Of a DNA stretch of 64,000 bases, positions 34,498-48,199 are shown piece after piece (position 1 is the first letter of the stretch; every line of letters begins with the position of its first letter). This DNA is from Membranipora membranacea. Taxonomy: Eukaryota; Bryozoa; Gymnolaemata; Cheilostomatida; Membraniporidae. The notes beneath the pieces were generated by a model. It ran no database searches. It had not been told where the DNA came from and was given only the letters and a program-made list of their open reading frames with translations. The stretch covers positions 25,727,681-25,791,680 of the forward strand of contig OU612071.1 in assembly GCA_914767715.1 (NCBI GenBank). Reading direction: 5' to 3'. The position numbers were made by a program, and so were the translations under genes.

Positions 34498-35232
34498 CAA
34501 AATCAAAAGTGACAACAGTTGACAAATGTGGGCGAAACAGAGACATAACCATTGCTGACAATAACATGCAAACAGTCGCTGATAACGCATTACAGTGGTG
34601 TGACAACTCCAACCAAAATATCAAAGCAGCCAAAACACAGTATATGATGTTGTCACTTCAACTCAAAACCACCATATCACCGCCTATTACCATCAAGGGT
34701 TAGCCTATTTCTCAAACCAAATCAGCAAAATTACTGGGTTTGACGATCGACGACCACCTCACTTTTACGTCTCATACCAGATCTGTGATAAATAAGGCTA
34801 GATCAGCTGTACACGGGCTGCTTACGCTCAAGCGCCACGGCGTACATACCCAATCGCTAGTCAAGTTCTAATAGGTTAGAATAGTGCCTATTCTCACATA
34901 TGCTGCGCCTGCGTGGTACTGTTACCTACCGCAGTATGGGAAAGACCTCATGGAAAGGCATCAAATTTTGTGTTTGAGACCTATTTTCCCCGAAGATAGC
35001 TTCCTACACCAAGCGTCTCGACAAATCTAAGATCCGAAGAATAAATGACGTGTTGAGCAAATTATGTAGTGGCTATCTTTCTAAAGTACTGTCTAACGAG
35101 AACCACAGGCTACACCACCACATCCAACAAAAGCAATCCATCTACAGGCATAGTGCCAGGTTATCAGACAAGCCCATTTTGAACAGTAGAACAGCTCTCC
35201 TAAGCAAATCACTAATTTATAGCTACATGTAA

Positions 35233-35700
35233 ATGCTATGAATTTTAGTTTTGTTTTTGAAAAACCTGACCAGACTTTTTTAAACCTTTTTTCTTGCAAT
35301 CACCACTATTAGTAACGTTTTAATTTCGATGTACGCGTGTTCATATTGGCCTTTGTGCTCACAGGTTTTCAATGGTGCAGATTCAGAATCAAAAATCATG
35401 TTTATCCTATCATAAGCGGTTTTCAAGATAACCCTCTTTCAGCAGGTTTTTCCTATGCGGCGTGGGTTAAAAGTACCAAACTGGAGAGAGGACAACTCCG
35501 AATTGAGGCATAAATAATAATAATAATAATAATAAAGTGTATAAAAAAAAAAAAAAATTACAAAAATATAAAAAAGGTAGAAAATAAACATAAAGTGTGA
35601 TTTATTCAAAATACTGATAGTCTGTGATCTAAACAGTCTCTTTGGAGATTCATGCGGCGGCGTAGAGACTTGAAACGCCCAGATGGTTAGAGGGTTAGCT
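35233..35700. other. Unassigned, simple repeats
   Basis: Contains a TAA microsatellite at about 35513-35535 followed by an A-rich run, possibly the tail of the LINE. No gene seen. It ends where segmental copy 2 begins. Confidence 0.5.
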
Positions 35701-36302
35701 CACCAACGCCTTGCCCTTCAAGTTGTTGAATGTGCTTGTTGTGGTATCTATCTTTTACTTTAGATTTCCCATTTCTGCAGGCTGTATCAGCATATATCCG
35801 TATCTGTGAAATATAATTAAATGTTTTCATTCTTATAACAACTTCTCTGGTTGTATTGTTTTTAGCTCACTCATGTTTATAATTCAGATTTATCTGGATT
35901 ATCACAAATGAAACAATGAAACCAAATTTTGGCTGTCTGACGCATCATCGATTCTCGCTGATTTTAAATTGTTTGATTCTGTAACTTAGGGATTAATTGT
36001 CTACTGAAAATTCGAACAAGCTGCTGCCAATAAAAATTACTGCATCTAACTTGTAAATAAACATAGATTAGGCACCACTGCAACTTAATGAATGCGAATA
36101 GGTGAAAGTGATTTCAGGGATAATCAACTGTAGGGACATCAGTTAGCCATCACCATTAAAAAATATCATCATCACTTAATTGTGAATGAACATGAATATG
36201 CACAACTACTTGCACAGCTTGTAGGAAAATAAAATAAGTAATGCCATTTTTTCATAGTGTGGGCGTAGGATTGATTTTTTTCAAGCTGACAAAGGGTAGT
36301 CC

Positions 36303-37762
36303 CTAAGGCCAATCGATTGACCAATGATATTTAATGGGCGTGTTAACAAATGACCGGATATAGATGTCATATTAAATCGGGTCTTTGTCACTTTGAATCT
36401 TCACCAAATAAAATTTCAGTCTTTTGTAAAATTGATTTTCCTATGCTATACTATGGATGCCATGTCAGGACAGCTTCCATTTCCAAGTGATACAGCTATT
36501 ACCTTCCATATTTTCACTACAGCACCACTCCTATCTTTGTAGTTATGGTTTTTTTTATCATAAATAGGAGGATGTGATTTTACTACAGATATTATCAACT
36601 CCTCTATTTTTGATAGCCTGTCACGATTTGATAGATGATGTGTTTAACCGCGCAATTATTGAAGCAAGCAATCAACAACCAATCAGCATAAAGGATCGTC
36701 CAGGTCACTCGGGCAAAAGACCAACAAGCTCGATGTCCACTTAACACGAGTAATCACTCGTGCAGATCCACGGATTAACCACTCGTGACCCCAAATTGAT
36801 GTAAAAGTCGTCTCGTGTAGCTACACCTTAAAGACTTTGTTTGAGGCTGCTCTTTTGTATCACCTCTTATTCTCCATATTTTATTCTATCATGTGAGCGA
36901 TTTTCAGCTTTAGAATCCAAATATTGAGGAAGTTATGGCCTCTCAAACTTCCAGGGTGATTGCCTTCAATCGGCATTGGGAATAAGCGGATGTTTCCCAT
37001 GGGGTATGTCACAACCATAGACATGTGGCATAGACATTATGAGTTATTAGTTAATACACTAATAATCACACAGATAAGATGATGATCAAAATTCAGACCA
37101 GGGTGGGATTCGAACCCGGGTCCCTATACCTACATGCAACGACGCCACCTGGACCAACTGCGTTAGCCAGTAGACAATATAGCTCAGCATTAGCGGCGTC
37201 GCCTGCAAAGCCATTTGGACCTGGGTTCGAGACCGTTATAGATTTGCACATTTTGATCATCAATATTAGTGACGTACCCTAGGGATTGCCGGCTGATTCT
37301 TACTGCCGATAAATTGCCGTCACCTTGGAAGTTTGAGAGGCCATAACTTCCTCAATATTTGGATTATAAAGCTGAAAATCGCTCACATGATAGAATAAAA
37401 TATGGAGAATAAGATGTGATACAAAAGAGCAGCCTCAAACAAAGTCTTTGACATGTGCTACACGTGCAGATGCAGCCAACGTTATGGTCGACTGATTATA
37501 TATCCCAGTATGGCCATTTAACAATCATGACTCATTATTAACCAATCACAGACAATAATAGTCAATATACTTTTCGCTTTACTGCTATAATCCCATCAGC
37601 CAATGAAAAGAGAGGATCGACCTACTAAGTCGACTGAAACTCCAACACACCGGTGTTGCCTATAGATGCATACAATGCACATCGTTGAGCACAGGTCGAT
37701 CCAATCGTAGCCTATGTCAATGCTAATATAGATGACAAACATCGGCCTGTGTAGCTGGCCCT
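36303..37762. mobile_element. Copy-2-specific composite insertion
   Basis: Absent from copy 1, whose sequence is continuous at 1318-1321. Ends are weakly inverted (CTAAGGCCA and TGGCCCTTTAG). Inside: an inverted copy of the 30158 element (36680-36826); a pair of about 125-bp inverted arms (36832-36955 and 37323-37448); and between them two opposed tRNA-like heads (minus strand about 37098-37170, plus strand about 37173-37240, each with a GGGTTCGA box). A related unit stands alone at 59591-59897. Confidence 0.75.
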
Positions 37763-37963
37763 TTAGACATTCAAAATTTATACTACTTGTCCTTGGTGTA
37801 GTGCTTTGAAATGAATACTGGAACAAATGAAAAGTTGAGGCAAACACCTGTGAGAATTCCGTGTTGGTTGGGCCTGATGTTCCTGCCATGCAGGTCAGTC
37901 GCTCGTCAATGCAGGCCAGCTGAGGTGAAAGATTAATTGAACATCGCCGATGTCTACATTTAG

Positions 37964-38248
37964 CTAGTTTATTGTTTTAGTTTGATTTGCCCGAAGATTT
38001 TGGCAGGCGATTGTTTTGTAACGCTTGAATTGGTTGGGCAGTGGACTCTCTTTTAAGAGTGCCGTTGGAAGCCAGATTTGGGTGATATGGTGGTGTGTCT
38101 GGCCAACGTCCCCTACGGTGGCCAAGCTGCTAACGCTGTCGAGGCACAGTTGGCCATAAGCAGTTCTCAAGGTTGTAATAAATGCGTTTTTGTAATTGTT
38201 ATCATGTTGACAGAGCTGGAAGTGGTGATTGCACCGATAGCCATCCAT
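37964..38248 (-). CDS. Conserved 94-codon antisense ORF, copy 2, doubtful
   Basis: Counterpart of 1522-1806, same length and start (M-D-G-Y-R-C-N-H-H), with about 17 amino-acid differences. Coding status is uncertain for the reasons given there. Confidence 0.2.
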   Translation of the reverse strand: MDGYRCNHHFQLCQHDNNYKNAFITTLRTAYGQLCLDSVSSLATVGDVGQTHHHITQIWLPTALLKESPLPNQFKRYKTIACQNLRANQTKTIN

Positions 38249-38856
38249 ATTTAAGCTGTTACGTCTGTCTGCTACGGCAGCGTCCCGTCGTCTGAAAGTT
38301 ATTATTTATATATATTATATTTAATATTACATGTAGTCATAGGCTAAAGGAAATTTATGGACCATGTTAGTATCTGAGTCTCATCAATCCTTGTATTTAG
38401 TATCCCACACATGTGCAGCACCATACCACTTCCCTTTTGATACTTGTTCATAATTTGCTCAATTATCTGTAGCTATCAATGTCAGTCGTTGGCATATTCC
38501 ATATTCTTATTCCACATAACTTGTACATATAATTGACAATGGTTTGTTGACTTTGCAGGTCCTTGCAATTATAATCTCGTCTTTGACACTCGCATAATAG
38601 AAATGTGAAAGCATAACTCCAAGTTAGACCCATGTTTCAAAACTTCTTACGCGATGTAGTATTCGATGTGACTTCTAAACCTGCCGAACAGACATACGGT
38701 CTGGATAGCAGTCATTTAATTTGTGTACTATTATATCTAAAAGTACAGACGTGTAGAGGATATGAGTCAGCGCAATACGCTACAGCCTTCTGGTAGCTGA
38801 TTTGCGTTCAGTCATTAGAGAAGATTCACTGTTTGTACTTTTACTCTGATTTCAGG

Positions 38857-41800
38857 ATGGATGACTTTTGGGGACTGGATCTTTTAGCAGCTCATTATCA
38901 ATTTGAGGCTGAGAGAAATAATCTGGAAACAAAGGATGAAAGTAACTGGATAACTTGCCTCAAGGTAAAAGCTCTTATCTAGCAAAAATTTGGGCACACA
39001 TTTTGATAAGGATTGGACGGACAAGGCTGCATGTACAACAGGCGTCATCTTTTTATGAACACATTTACTCAAGTTGACCTGAAGTTGTGTTCTCCCAGCA
39101 AGGAGTAACAATTGTTTTGTTTTCTCAACCTGGCTTTGGGACTAATCAGGCTGTCCTCACAGCATTGAAAATGTTTTACTGATGCTTATAATTTATCCTA
39201 TATAGGCTCACGGTTTAGCCAGTGGATGTGTAGCTCAACTAGAGCCCACAGAGAGAAGACTAAGGAGAGTGTATGACATAGAGAACACCTGGTATAACGG
39301 AAATCATCCGCTATCCTTCATTGAGCATCAGGCTCTTATTACTAAACACAAACAGAAGGTGACGTCATACCGTAACAACATCAGACAACAAGTGAACAGT
39401 CTAGATTCACTCCAGGAGGCTCTCAGTCTGGATGATGTGTTTAGTGGATCTAATATACAGAAAGCTGAACAGTTAGTAAACTCTGTGTATGATGTGAGTG
39501 TTGGGTGTACTGAGGGTATTATCGATGTTTTCTCGTCAATCGTTGGTAGTAGTGTTGAAGTTTTGAGTAAATTTGGTTCTTCTTCTCCGTTCTCGTTTGC
39601 TGTTATCGGTCTCGGTTCTGTAGCTCGAGGTGAAGCCACCCCTTACTCAGACATGGAATATGCATTCATAGTATACTCAACTAAGACAGATTACTTCACT
39701 TGGTTAGCTATGGACACATATTTCCGTATAAACAATCTAGGGGAGACTGAGATGAAGCGTTTTGACATTGAAGAGTTAAAAAGAGAAGATGTATTAGACA
39801 TTGACCAGCCCAAAGTTAGCGGTATTAGAATTGATGGGATTACAAAGAAGGCTGGTAATATACCCACAGGCAATGGTTACTCTGGTAGTGAGAAACTCAT
39901 ATTAACAGTTGACCAATTAATGGAAAGCTACGAGTCGGCCTTGAGATCACCTGTTGACCCTAATAAGGTCGGAGATCTTGCAGATTTACTTTCGAGCACA
40001 GTGTTAATATTTGCACACAATGGTGGGGAAGCTCTTTACAATAGCTTTCTAGAGAGAAGGCGAAACTTTGAGGAAGAGCAAATGAAAAGCAAGTCAGTGA
40101 TCCAGAAAAGGTTGAGGACCATCTTAGAGGATATTAAAAACTATCCGTTCCTGCCCAAATTTGAGATTGGCAATGAAAAATCTGACTTAAAAGTGAAATC
40201 TGACATATTCCGCTATCCGACTCTTCTAGCATCAAATCTGAAAGTCCTGCTTGGGACTGAGAAGGCCTATCCGTGGGAAGTATTTGAGATCATGGCATCC
40301 TCATTCAGGGTAATAAGTAAAGAGCATTATCAATTGATGAACATAACACTAGGGCTGGCCATCTTTATAAGGATAAAGGCCTACATCACTTCAGGGACAC
40401 AGTGTGAGTGTCTGTCTGTTCTCCCTAACATCCCACACAAATCAGAGAGTGACCGCTATCACATCCCCAGAAATATCTTCATCATGTTCGGTTGTTTGTT
40501 GACGTCCCTGAAATGGTTAGTCAACAGATCAGTAGTAAGAGGCCTGTCTATGATTGTAGATTTACATGATTTTGATAAGAGAAAATTCATCGATCTATGT
40601 CTTCCAGATAAAAGATCACCAATAAGTCTGCTCCAATCAAATTTCCTGTTACAAGCCGAGGTTTTCTTTGTTATGTTTGATTATGAGAGAGCTTTAAGAG
40701 TCCTGACTGAAGCTCTAACAGAAGAAAGCGTGGTAGATTGTAATGGATTCAGGAAGATGATAAGAGAGTACGTTTTTATAAACAACATAACAAAACCCAG
40801 AGCATATGAGTTGAGAGCACTAGTGCTTTGTTACACCATCCTGTTTAATAATAAGAACTACAGAGAGGCTTTAGATTATCTTGAAACTCTAATCCAATGT
40901 GATAATATTAGATATGTTATAACCTGGCAGATGCAGCAAGTCAATTGTTTATCCACGCTTCATTGTTACAAAGAAAGCCTTGAGGTCCTGGATAAGATAG
41001 AGCCTGCTCTTATGGAACACTATGACACAAAGTCACAGTCACTGTATGAGTATGCTATGAAAGAGGTACAAACTAAACATGACAAAAGACATCATGATCG
41101 AGTGTCTCATTTAGCACTTGTAATATCACCGTATTATTGTTTCCTGAGTATGACATATGAAGGGCTGGAATTATTTGACCAGGCACTCAAACATAGAGCT
41201 TATTGTTTCGATATCTTAGACGCATTAAAAACTAACATGGGCGTAAATGTTGATGTTTATCTGTGTAAGACTCTGCATAATACGCGTAATCTCCACTATG
41301 CATTAGGGGAATACGAGAAAGCTTTATCTGATTCTTATAATGCTGAGAGTCTCCTCATTAACATTTACGGCCAACACACAGCACATCCACATCTAGAGCA
41401 TATATACCAGACACGCGCATTGATATATTTTACAATTGGTGATTATAGAAGATATTTACAATACAATAATAAATCGTTAGCAGTGTCTGAACAGCTTCAT
41501 CATCACTCTGATAGAGAAGCTCTTCGTGTTAGGATGAATCATTCTTTGCTCACTGCAAATATACTTTATAGTATGGGTTGTTACCATAGATCATTGGTGG
41601 AATATTCACATGCACTTAGTTTGTTTACCTTGTGTTCGTATACCTGGAGTCTATCTCTTCTTCATACTTGTGACCCTGATTATTGTCTTGTACGAGTTCA
41701 CTGTGAGCTCGGAGAGTATGACAAAGCTTTACAAATTATCAACCGTGTATTCGAAACAGTAAGTGAGAAAGCTGTCTGTGACAGAGACTATATTAGGTCA

Positions 41801-42391
41801 TTAGCATTTGACTCACTAGGCCATCTCTATACTAAGACAGGACGTTATACTGAGGCGCTAGAGTTGTTCAGACAGGCTGTGAGATGTAAAAGATTTGTTC
41901 GCAGTGCATATTATGTTGACCTGCTGACAGACTCAAGTAAATGCTGCATTGCATTGAAGGAATATAAGACAGCTTGCAGGTTATCATACCTGGCATTTAC
42001 AAGGCCAGCAGGGAAATATCCACCACGATCTGGGATCTGTTATTACCTGATGGGGTTTAGTCTGATGATGCTTGATAAGTTTGATAAAGCTTGGATAAAT
42101 TTGCACAAAGCGCTTTGTGTCTTTCAAGAGTTCCCACAATACAGACAGACCAGATTCCACCTCGCCCAAACCCACACAGCCATAGGTCTGCTCCTGTTTC
42201 GCCTCCTTCGGCTCACAGAGTCAAGAGAACATACAGTGAAGGCAGCTGACCTTATGTATGATCTCAGTACTGATAATGAAGCTTTCACTCCTGACTATCA
42301 GAGAGCCCAGCGAGAGGCGATCTCACTAAGAGACAGTCTCAGTCTGATAAAACAAGTCGGTATTGAGTTTGAACACTTCACAATGAGTTAG
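38857..42391 (+). CDS. Nucleotidyltransferase (GlnD/DUF294-like)-TPR protein, paralogue 2
   Basis: Exons 38857-38964 and 39206-42391, phase 0, 1,097 residues; intact. Same domain order as paralogue 1: nucleotidyltransferase motif GLGSVARGE..PYSDME near residues 170-187, then helical TPR repeats. It is six residues longer than paralogue 1 in one loop (after LSLFTL versus LSLYTS). The C-terminal about 150 residues are almost identical to paralogues 1 and 3, while TPR helix-A positions differ strongly: AEVFFVMFDY here versus AEVFCFLDDY in paralogue 1 and AEVFVVMSDY in paralogue 3. The polyadenylation signal is at 42449-42454. Function is unknown; the changing groove suggests a changing partner. 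Confidence 0.88.
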
Positions 42392-42448
42392 TGAGGCTCT
42401 TTGATTGTAGTATTCATGTTTCAAGCAAGTTAGTTGGGACCCGTTGTG

Positions 42449-42454
42449 AATAAA
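42449..42454 (+). terminator. Polyadenylation signal of paralogue 2
   Basis: AATAAA 58 bp after the stop, conserved with paralogues 1 and 3. Confidence 0.6.
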
Positions 42455-43612
42455 ATCGAGTTGAGAAGTGTTGTAAACTTGAGTGTTGGTTTGTCGTTCA
42501 CAATTTATGGTTTGTCATCGAGGCCTTCTGGTGACAAGAAGTCTGTCTTGTTACCTCTGAGGTATTCTGATCTTATCTTTATGATTGACTTTTTGGGAAC
42601 ATATCACTGAGATGTAAATATTTTATAATCAGTATTTCACACTTATTATTACAAACTCCTCCTTTGTGTTTGAATACTACTAATTTTTAGACACATAATT
42701 TATACTGACTTGGTTTGCTTCTTCTGACTTATTGGTTCTATTTTTACTATATTTTTATACTTTCTTTTACATTTTTGTAATTTTAACAGCACAATACAAC
42801 AAAATTCATTAAATTAGTCTTAATTATATATTGATGTTGGTGTTGAACAAATAACAATCCTGTCATGGCACACCTGGTACGCTGAGGTTTGCACATTGCA
42901 CACAGAGGAGATAAATTCACAGTCTGTATGTGCTTCATTAATAGTCAGTATGAGATGAATACTTAAAACACTGATCAGAGTTTTATGAATAATCTAAACT
43001 TATGAAATACTGGTGAGGACAATCTATAAACAACAATTCTACACAAATTAGCAAAATTATTCAGTTGCCTGCACACCAGTGATTGATCTCATGAAAATTA
43101 AATGTAGCATGTAACGACGTTACACATCATATGGTTGTGAAGATTTACGTCGTGCATCTTCCACTGAGATAACTAAAACTATGAACTAGAATAATCCTAA
43201 AAGAAGTTGTCTCCTCTTTACTCATCATGTGACAACTTCTGAAAAAGAATAATAAAATTGAGAGGTATGTTCAGCATTTGGGGTTGCGTGTATCTTGGGA
43301 TTGAATGCCTATTTAGGTATTTAGAGTGCCTGCCATTTTGCATGTGAGGAGTAAAATATGGTTGAAGAGCCGCAGAAGAACAGAACATTTGAAAGTGAAT
43401 TACGAGATGTAATGAGTTCTGAGATTAAATTTGGAATAGCTGTCAGTCTACATGATAAAGACAACTGCTTACTTACTTTGCTGAAAGCAGACTGCTGTTG
43501 ATCTTGTTTTGTACTTTATTTATTGGACAGATTTGAATTGTCATGTATACAGATAGCCTAGCTGTAAATAGTTCATTGATATATTGATATAATTAAACAG
43601 ACATGGACACAG
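42455..43612. other. Conserved 3' flank, no gene seen
   Basis: Counterpart of 6002-7160; nothing recognised. Confidence 0.5.
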
Positions 43613-43636
43613 CTTATTAATCATATTGATGTCTGT

Positions 43637-43904
43637 AGGACAAAAACTGATGCTATTTTTGTACACATTGACCACTCTAGAGTATATAATAACTCTATAG
43701 CGCTGGCTTACGGCGCCGGAACTTTGCCAAGTAAAGTAAAGCTCAGTGGTATGGCTTTGGCTTAGCATGCGCAAGGTCCTGGGTTCGACTCATGGAGGGA
43801 AGGGATTTTTGTATTTGAGGTAAAAGCTTCAAAACTTCTCATCTTGGACAACAATCAAATGCTAAGACTGAAATATCTGAGAACAGGCAAAGTTCCGGCG
43901 CCGG
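43637..43904 (+). mobile_element. SINE-like insertion, copy 2 orthologue
   Basis: Same 268-bp insertion as 7185-7452, flanked by 24-bp direct repeats at 43613-43636 and 43905-43928; the left repeat has one substitution. Its presence in both copies shows it was there before the duplication. Confidence 0.8.
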
Positions 43905-45300
43905 CTTATTAATCATATCGATGTCTGTCAATGTGTGCAACTATTTAGTAAGCTGAGTTTGGGATTTCAAACTAAAGTTCCTTTCTATGGTTGCTTAGAT
44001 ATCATATGGGGGAGATGGCACATATTTGCCCGGCTTGAATTTGCCTGAATCTTAGATTGCCTGAGAACCAGTACACAGTTAGGGAGCTTGATTGACCGTT
44101 CCGCAGGATTAAATTGTATTCTACTTTGATCAGGTTAAAGATGAGACTGTGACCAACTAGAGTTCATTATCACAAACGTACGCACAAATGTACACACACA
44201 CAAATGTACACACAATAGCTGTATTAACTTTTAGGGTGAACTATCTATTTAATAAAAATCAATCTACCCTGCTTGTGAGTTCAGCCTTCTATGATCTTTG
44301 TCTCATCATGTTTAATTAAACGTAACCTTCCAAGATAAAGTCAGACCCAGGACGGAAGGGAAAGGTGGTGTTACTGAATCTGGTTCCACAGATATCTTAT
44401 GGTACAATCAGATAGTATAATAAGTGACCAAATGACATCCAGGGTATAATAGCTAACAGACCTGAAGCTGACACACTGATATGATATTTACAAATCGAAG
44501 ACTACCAAGTGTCTACAATTAATGGTGGATTGCCACATCTCGGCTATTCATTACAGCAGTCCCATAAGAGTAGTCCACTAATTATGACATGCTCTTTCAG
44601 ATTCTTGATTGTTTGAACCCATATCATTAGTTTTTGATCACTTTCCCCTTGCCGGCAGCAATTTTGGCAATAGACTCATGTTGTGCAACTTAGTGTCAGG
44701 AACAATATCACCATTGGGATCAGCATGAAAATCTCTACCAGAAAAACTGTCAAACCCTATCCACCCAAAATCATAAATGAAGTTGCCTTTCTAACGATAC
44801 TTTGCATAGGCTGCCTCCAAACTATGAGGTTTATTATGAGTTTTATAGTTGATACAAATATACTTTAAGTCAGGTTCTGATTTCTACCATTGCAAGATAA
44901 AATTGAATAAGATAACTCACTTGACGTTGAGTTAAATCTCAGATAATTAATCCAGGTATCGTTCTCCCACGTGCTGCTGGTCTGTTCTTATTGTCTGACC
45001 ATAGTTTGAACACTTTGTACCTTTGTCTGATCTTTGTCTGTACACTGCTGGAATGCTGCAGAGCTACCAAAAGTAAGACTCGATATATAATATGAGATTT
45101 ATAGTGACTCTTAGAATAGACAAAAATAAATACAAAACATGTACAGCATGATGGTAACAGATCAAGACCCGGCGGTGAAGAGCACAACAGAGAAACAAAG
45201 CATACCTGAAAATAAACTGTTTTTGACCATGATCAACTACTGTCTTTAGTGTCGCTAAGCTATAATAGAGTGTTGCTCTGCAGTGATGTAAATTTTCATT

Positions 45301-45801
45301 TTTGAGAAGACTGATGATATTTATGCCAGACAGTTCCTGGACTACATGAATGACTTAAAATTTGATTATCATATCGGGGGCACCCCCACACATTGGCGAG
45401 GAGGGTCATTAGATGTTGTCTGCACCCGAGGCTTATCATGTAGATCTCTGGGCATTGAGGATCTTCAGCTATCGGATCACTCTTTCATTTTCTTTGACCT
45501 TGGCATTCCGTCAAAGAAACATATTGCTACTGGTGAAAGCTTTCATTCTGATAAAGCACGGTATTATGATTATAGGAAATTTAAGTCATTGGAAAATCCT
45601 CTGTTTACCGTGTCGATTTCTCAGGAATGTTCGAGTCTATTGTCTATTACCCAGGATAGTTCGGATTATTTTGCTGAAGCTATTGTTGATGTCGTAGCTA
45701 GCAGCTTAGATGAGTTTGCGCCGGTGTCAAAAAGAAAGACTAAGAACAAAAAGCGTAGTAATTTTGTGTATAGTAAGGAGGTTGATCATGCTAAGAGGAT
45801 A
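45301..45801 (+). mobile_element. LINE remnant after internal deletion
   Basis: Counterpart of 8817-9317. The frame (45346-45939) starts with the endonuclease end and then runs into host flank after the junction GAGGAT|AGCGG, where copy 1 has 2,236 bp more of LINE. Three shared bases (GAT) at both ends of the lost segment fit a microhomology-mediated deletion. Confidence 0.85.
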
Positions 45802-48199
45802 GCGGTCATAAAAAGCTTTCTAAGGAAAGTTATCTCTCTGACCGACACAGACAGAGTGCTTTACGTTCAAAAACTGGCAAGAATTTATTCTGTGACATAT
45901 TTTGACCCTCCCCTGACTTTGGCATTACCTTTCTCGTAACGATCATGTATCTATGATTATATGTAAAATAAAATATTACAGCTCTCTGACCAAACCCATC
46001 TCGGACCTGTTTGTTAGCTGTGAGAATGAAACCAAACACTTTAATCTCTGGTGGCCCCTAATACTCCCATAGTCAGACCATTGTTTATGACCCCAGTCTT
46101 ATCTGTCTGCATTATTAGCATCATTTGACACACTATATCAGCTTTGTTTATCTACTGTATATAATACAAAGTTCAGCCTATCAGACCACCTGCTGGGCCT
46201 CATGTGACTCAAAGACACAGGACCACACACATAGGTACATTGCACCTTGATTATACTTTGCTATAATCAATCGAATTCAAACCAGCACAAGTTTCTATCT
46301 CACAATGCACCTCGAGCCTAATATCATAGACCTAATATCACCCACAATGTAATGACTCAGGAAACCCTTCAATGTAGTCTTCACACCCAGATCTTCTTTG
46401 ACAAAATCAAACATACAACTAGTCAAACAATCACTAAGAATGGTCCACGGAGTACCTAGTAACTCAAGATAACCCGAAATTCGCTTCTAAGTCAAATACT
46501 AAATACACCTACTGGTTTTATCTGTCAGTATATCCTGGCTTGTGGATCAAGTGGAGCTTGCAGATTGCTGAGAAAAAAAGTGGGCTAAAGAGAAAAGGCT
46601 CGTTCTCAACAGCTTCCCGAGATTGTCTACAAATGGCCTGATATTCGGAGTTTTATGCGGATTTTGGGCAATAAATCAAATCGGGCGTTTGGTGATATAA
46701 AATCAATTTATGATATATGTCATGAATTTGTCTGTGGTGTAAATATTCATTTATATATGCACTGTGCGTTAAGAACTATGAAGTTATTCACTTTACTAAT
46801 GACAATCTGAGAGTTCTGTTTAGCCTTACATTGCAGAAGAACTGTCACTGTTACATGTTCTAAACAATAGTAACAAATAGCAATGATTTTTAGTTACAAA
46901 ACAATGATTTTTTATGAACTCAAAATTTGGAGTTGCGCTTTCGTTACAACAGAAAACAAGGCTCGCTAGTTTAATATGGAATGTGGTCTTAGGGTACAAT
47001 TGATATCTTTACAAATATCAGACTGTTTTATCGATTAGAACTTTTAGGACATCATATGTATTCATGGAGAAACAAGAAATGAGTGTCTGCAGCATGTGAA
47101 TATTTCTCTGTAATTGTTGCTCTTTTCTGCCTATGTAAGAGTATCTTATCTGCTTACATCAAACATAACGTGTTTTAAAGGGTGAGAATCAAGTAAAAAT
47201 AGATTATAACTCCGTTTTTATCCTTCAATTTGTACAACATGAGTGAGAAGCAACAAGTAAGGTTTTTGTTAAGTTTGGTAGTACTAGTTAGTAGTACTAC
47301 CTACTAACTAACTAATACTAGTAATAGGCCTAAGTTAATTTCACTCCAGTCATATTGTAGTTTAAGCGAATAAGCTACGATTATGTTTATATATGCAGTG
47401 ATTATTGTAGTTAATCAACCAAGCAAGCCACACAGGGTGATAATTATTCTAGTAGAATATTCAATATAATATTAAATAATAATAAACATTTGTAGACAGT
47501 CTAGTTCTGTATTATGGGGGCAATAGCCAGTTTAAAAAACAAAATCATAGTGGAGGGCTCGTTGGTTAAGCCCATGTTGCAATGTAAGACATAATTTAGA
47601 TACTCAGTCTGATCCAACACACGGGTGTTGAACAACATGTCTTACTGCACTCACTAGAACAATGGATTTTTTACGATATAGGCTGTATAACAATACTGTA
47701 TTGTATTTAAGAACAATGCTGTAGATGCCTTAAGAGCTGTAAGACCTGTCCATCAACATGTCTTACAACACCCCTCGCCAGTGACGGTTATTAGTGCCCG
47801 TTCAGAACTGCATAAAATTTTGTAATGAATGAATCCGTTAGTCGTACCAGTTCAATAATCATTTATGCCGATCTGATAGTGCTCGTTTTTCTTACAACCT
47901 ATCAGGGGGTCTGAGGAAGTCACTGTGTCTGGCAGTTTGTTCCACTCCTTGGCAGTCTTGATATAGAACAAACGATGGCCGAACGTACAAATACCCAACA
48001 GCTTTACTCTCAGGTGCTACTGAAGGGGCTACAAACAGACCTTTGTTACAATGGTCATGGTAATCACTTTTTAACCCATTGCGCTTGTAGTGTGTAGGAT
48101 ATATGATATTCTGTTAGAACTCTGACATACAGAAGCTCTAACTAGTAAGCTTTCACTACTTGCTGTTATTATTAAACTTATGATTACAGCTGATTCATC
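45802..48199. other. Intergenic, LTR empty site, CCDC180 5' region
   Basis: Copy 2 keeps the uninterrupted sequence TCTGCTTACATCAAACATAA at about 47150-47169, the empty site for the LTR element of copy 1. The candidate 5' exon with donor AACAA|GTAAGG ends at 47256. No other feature is seen. Confidence 0.6.

Larger units (their letters stand above)
31339..35232 (+). mobile_element. Second LINE, scrambled
   Basis: Pieces of one non-LTR element in mixed orientation. Plus strand: N-terminal region with a hydrophobic segment (31339-31743), start of the endonuclease (NIRSITKSKH, MLTETWLKP; about 32130-32260), end of the endonuclease in another frame (YGDFNDLD, LDLVFTD, NSDHSS; to 32770). Then 32981-33720 encodes the reverse transcriptase middle on the minus strand (DFSKAFD, GVPQGTI, YADDTT). 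Then plus again: the next RT segment (ADNNMQTVADNALQWCDNS, LLGLTIDDHLTF; from 34494) and the C-terminus to 35232. The broken RT halves are complementary: the minus part stops just after YADD and the plus part resumes just after it. Confidence 0.75.
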
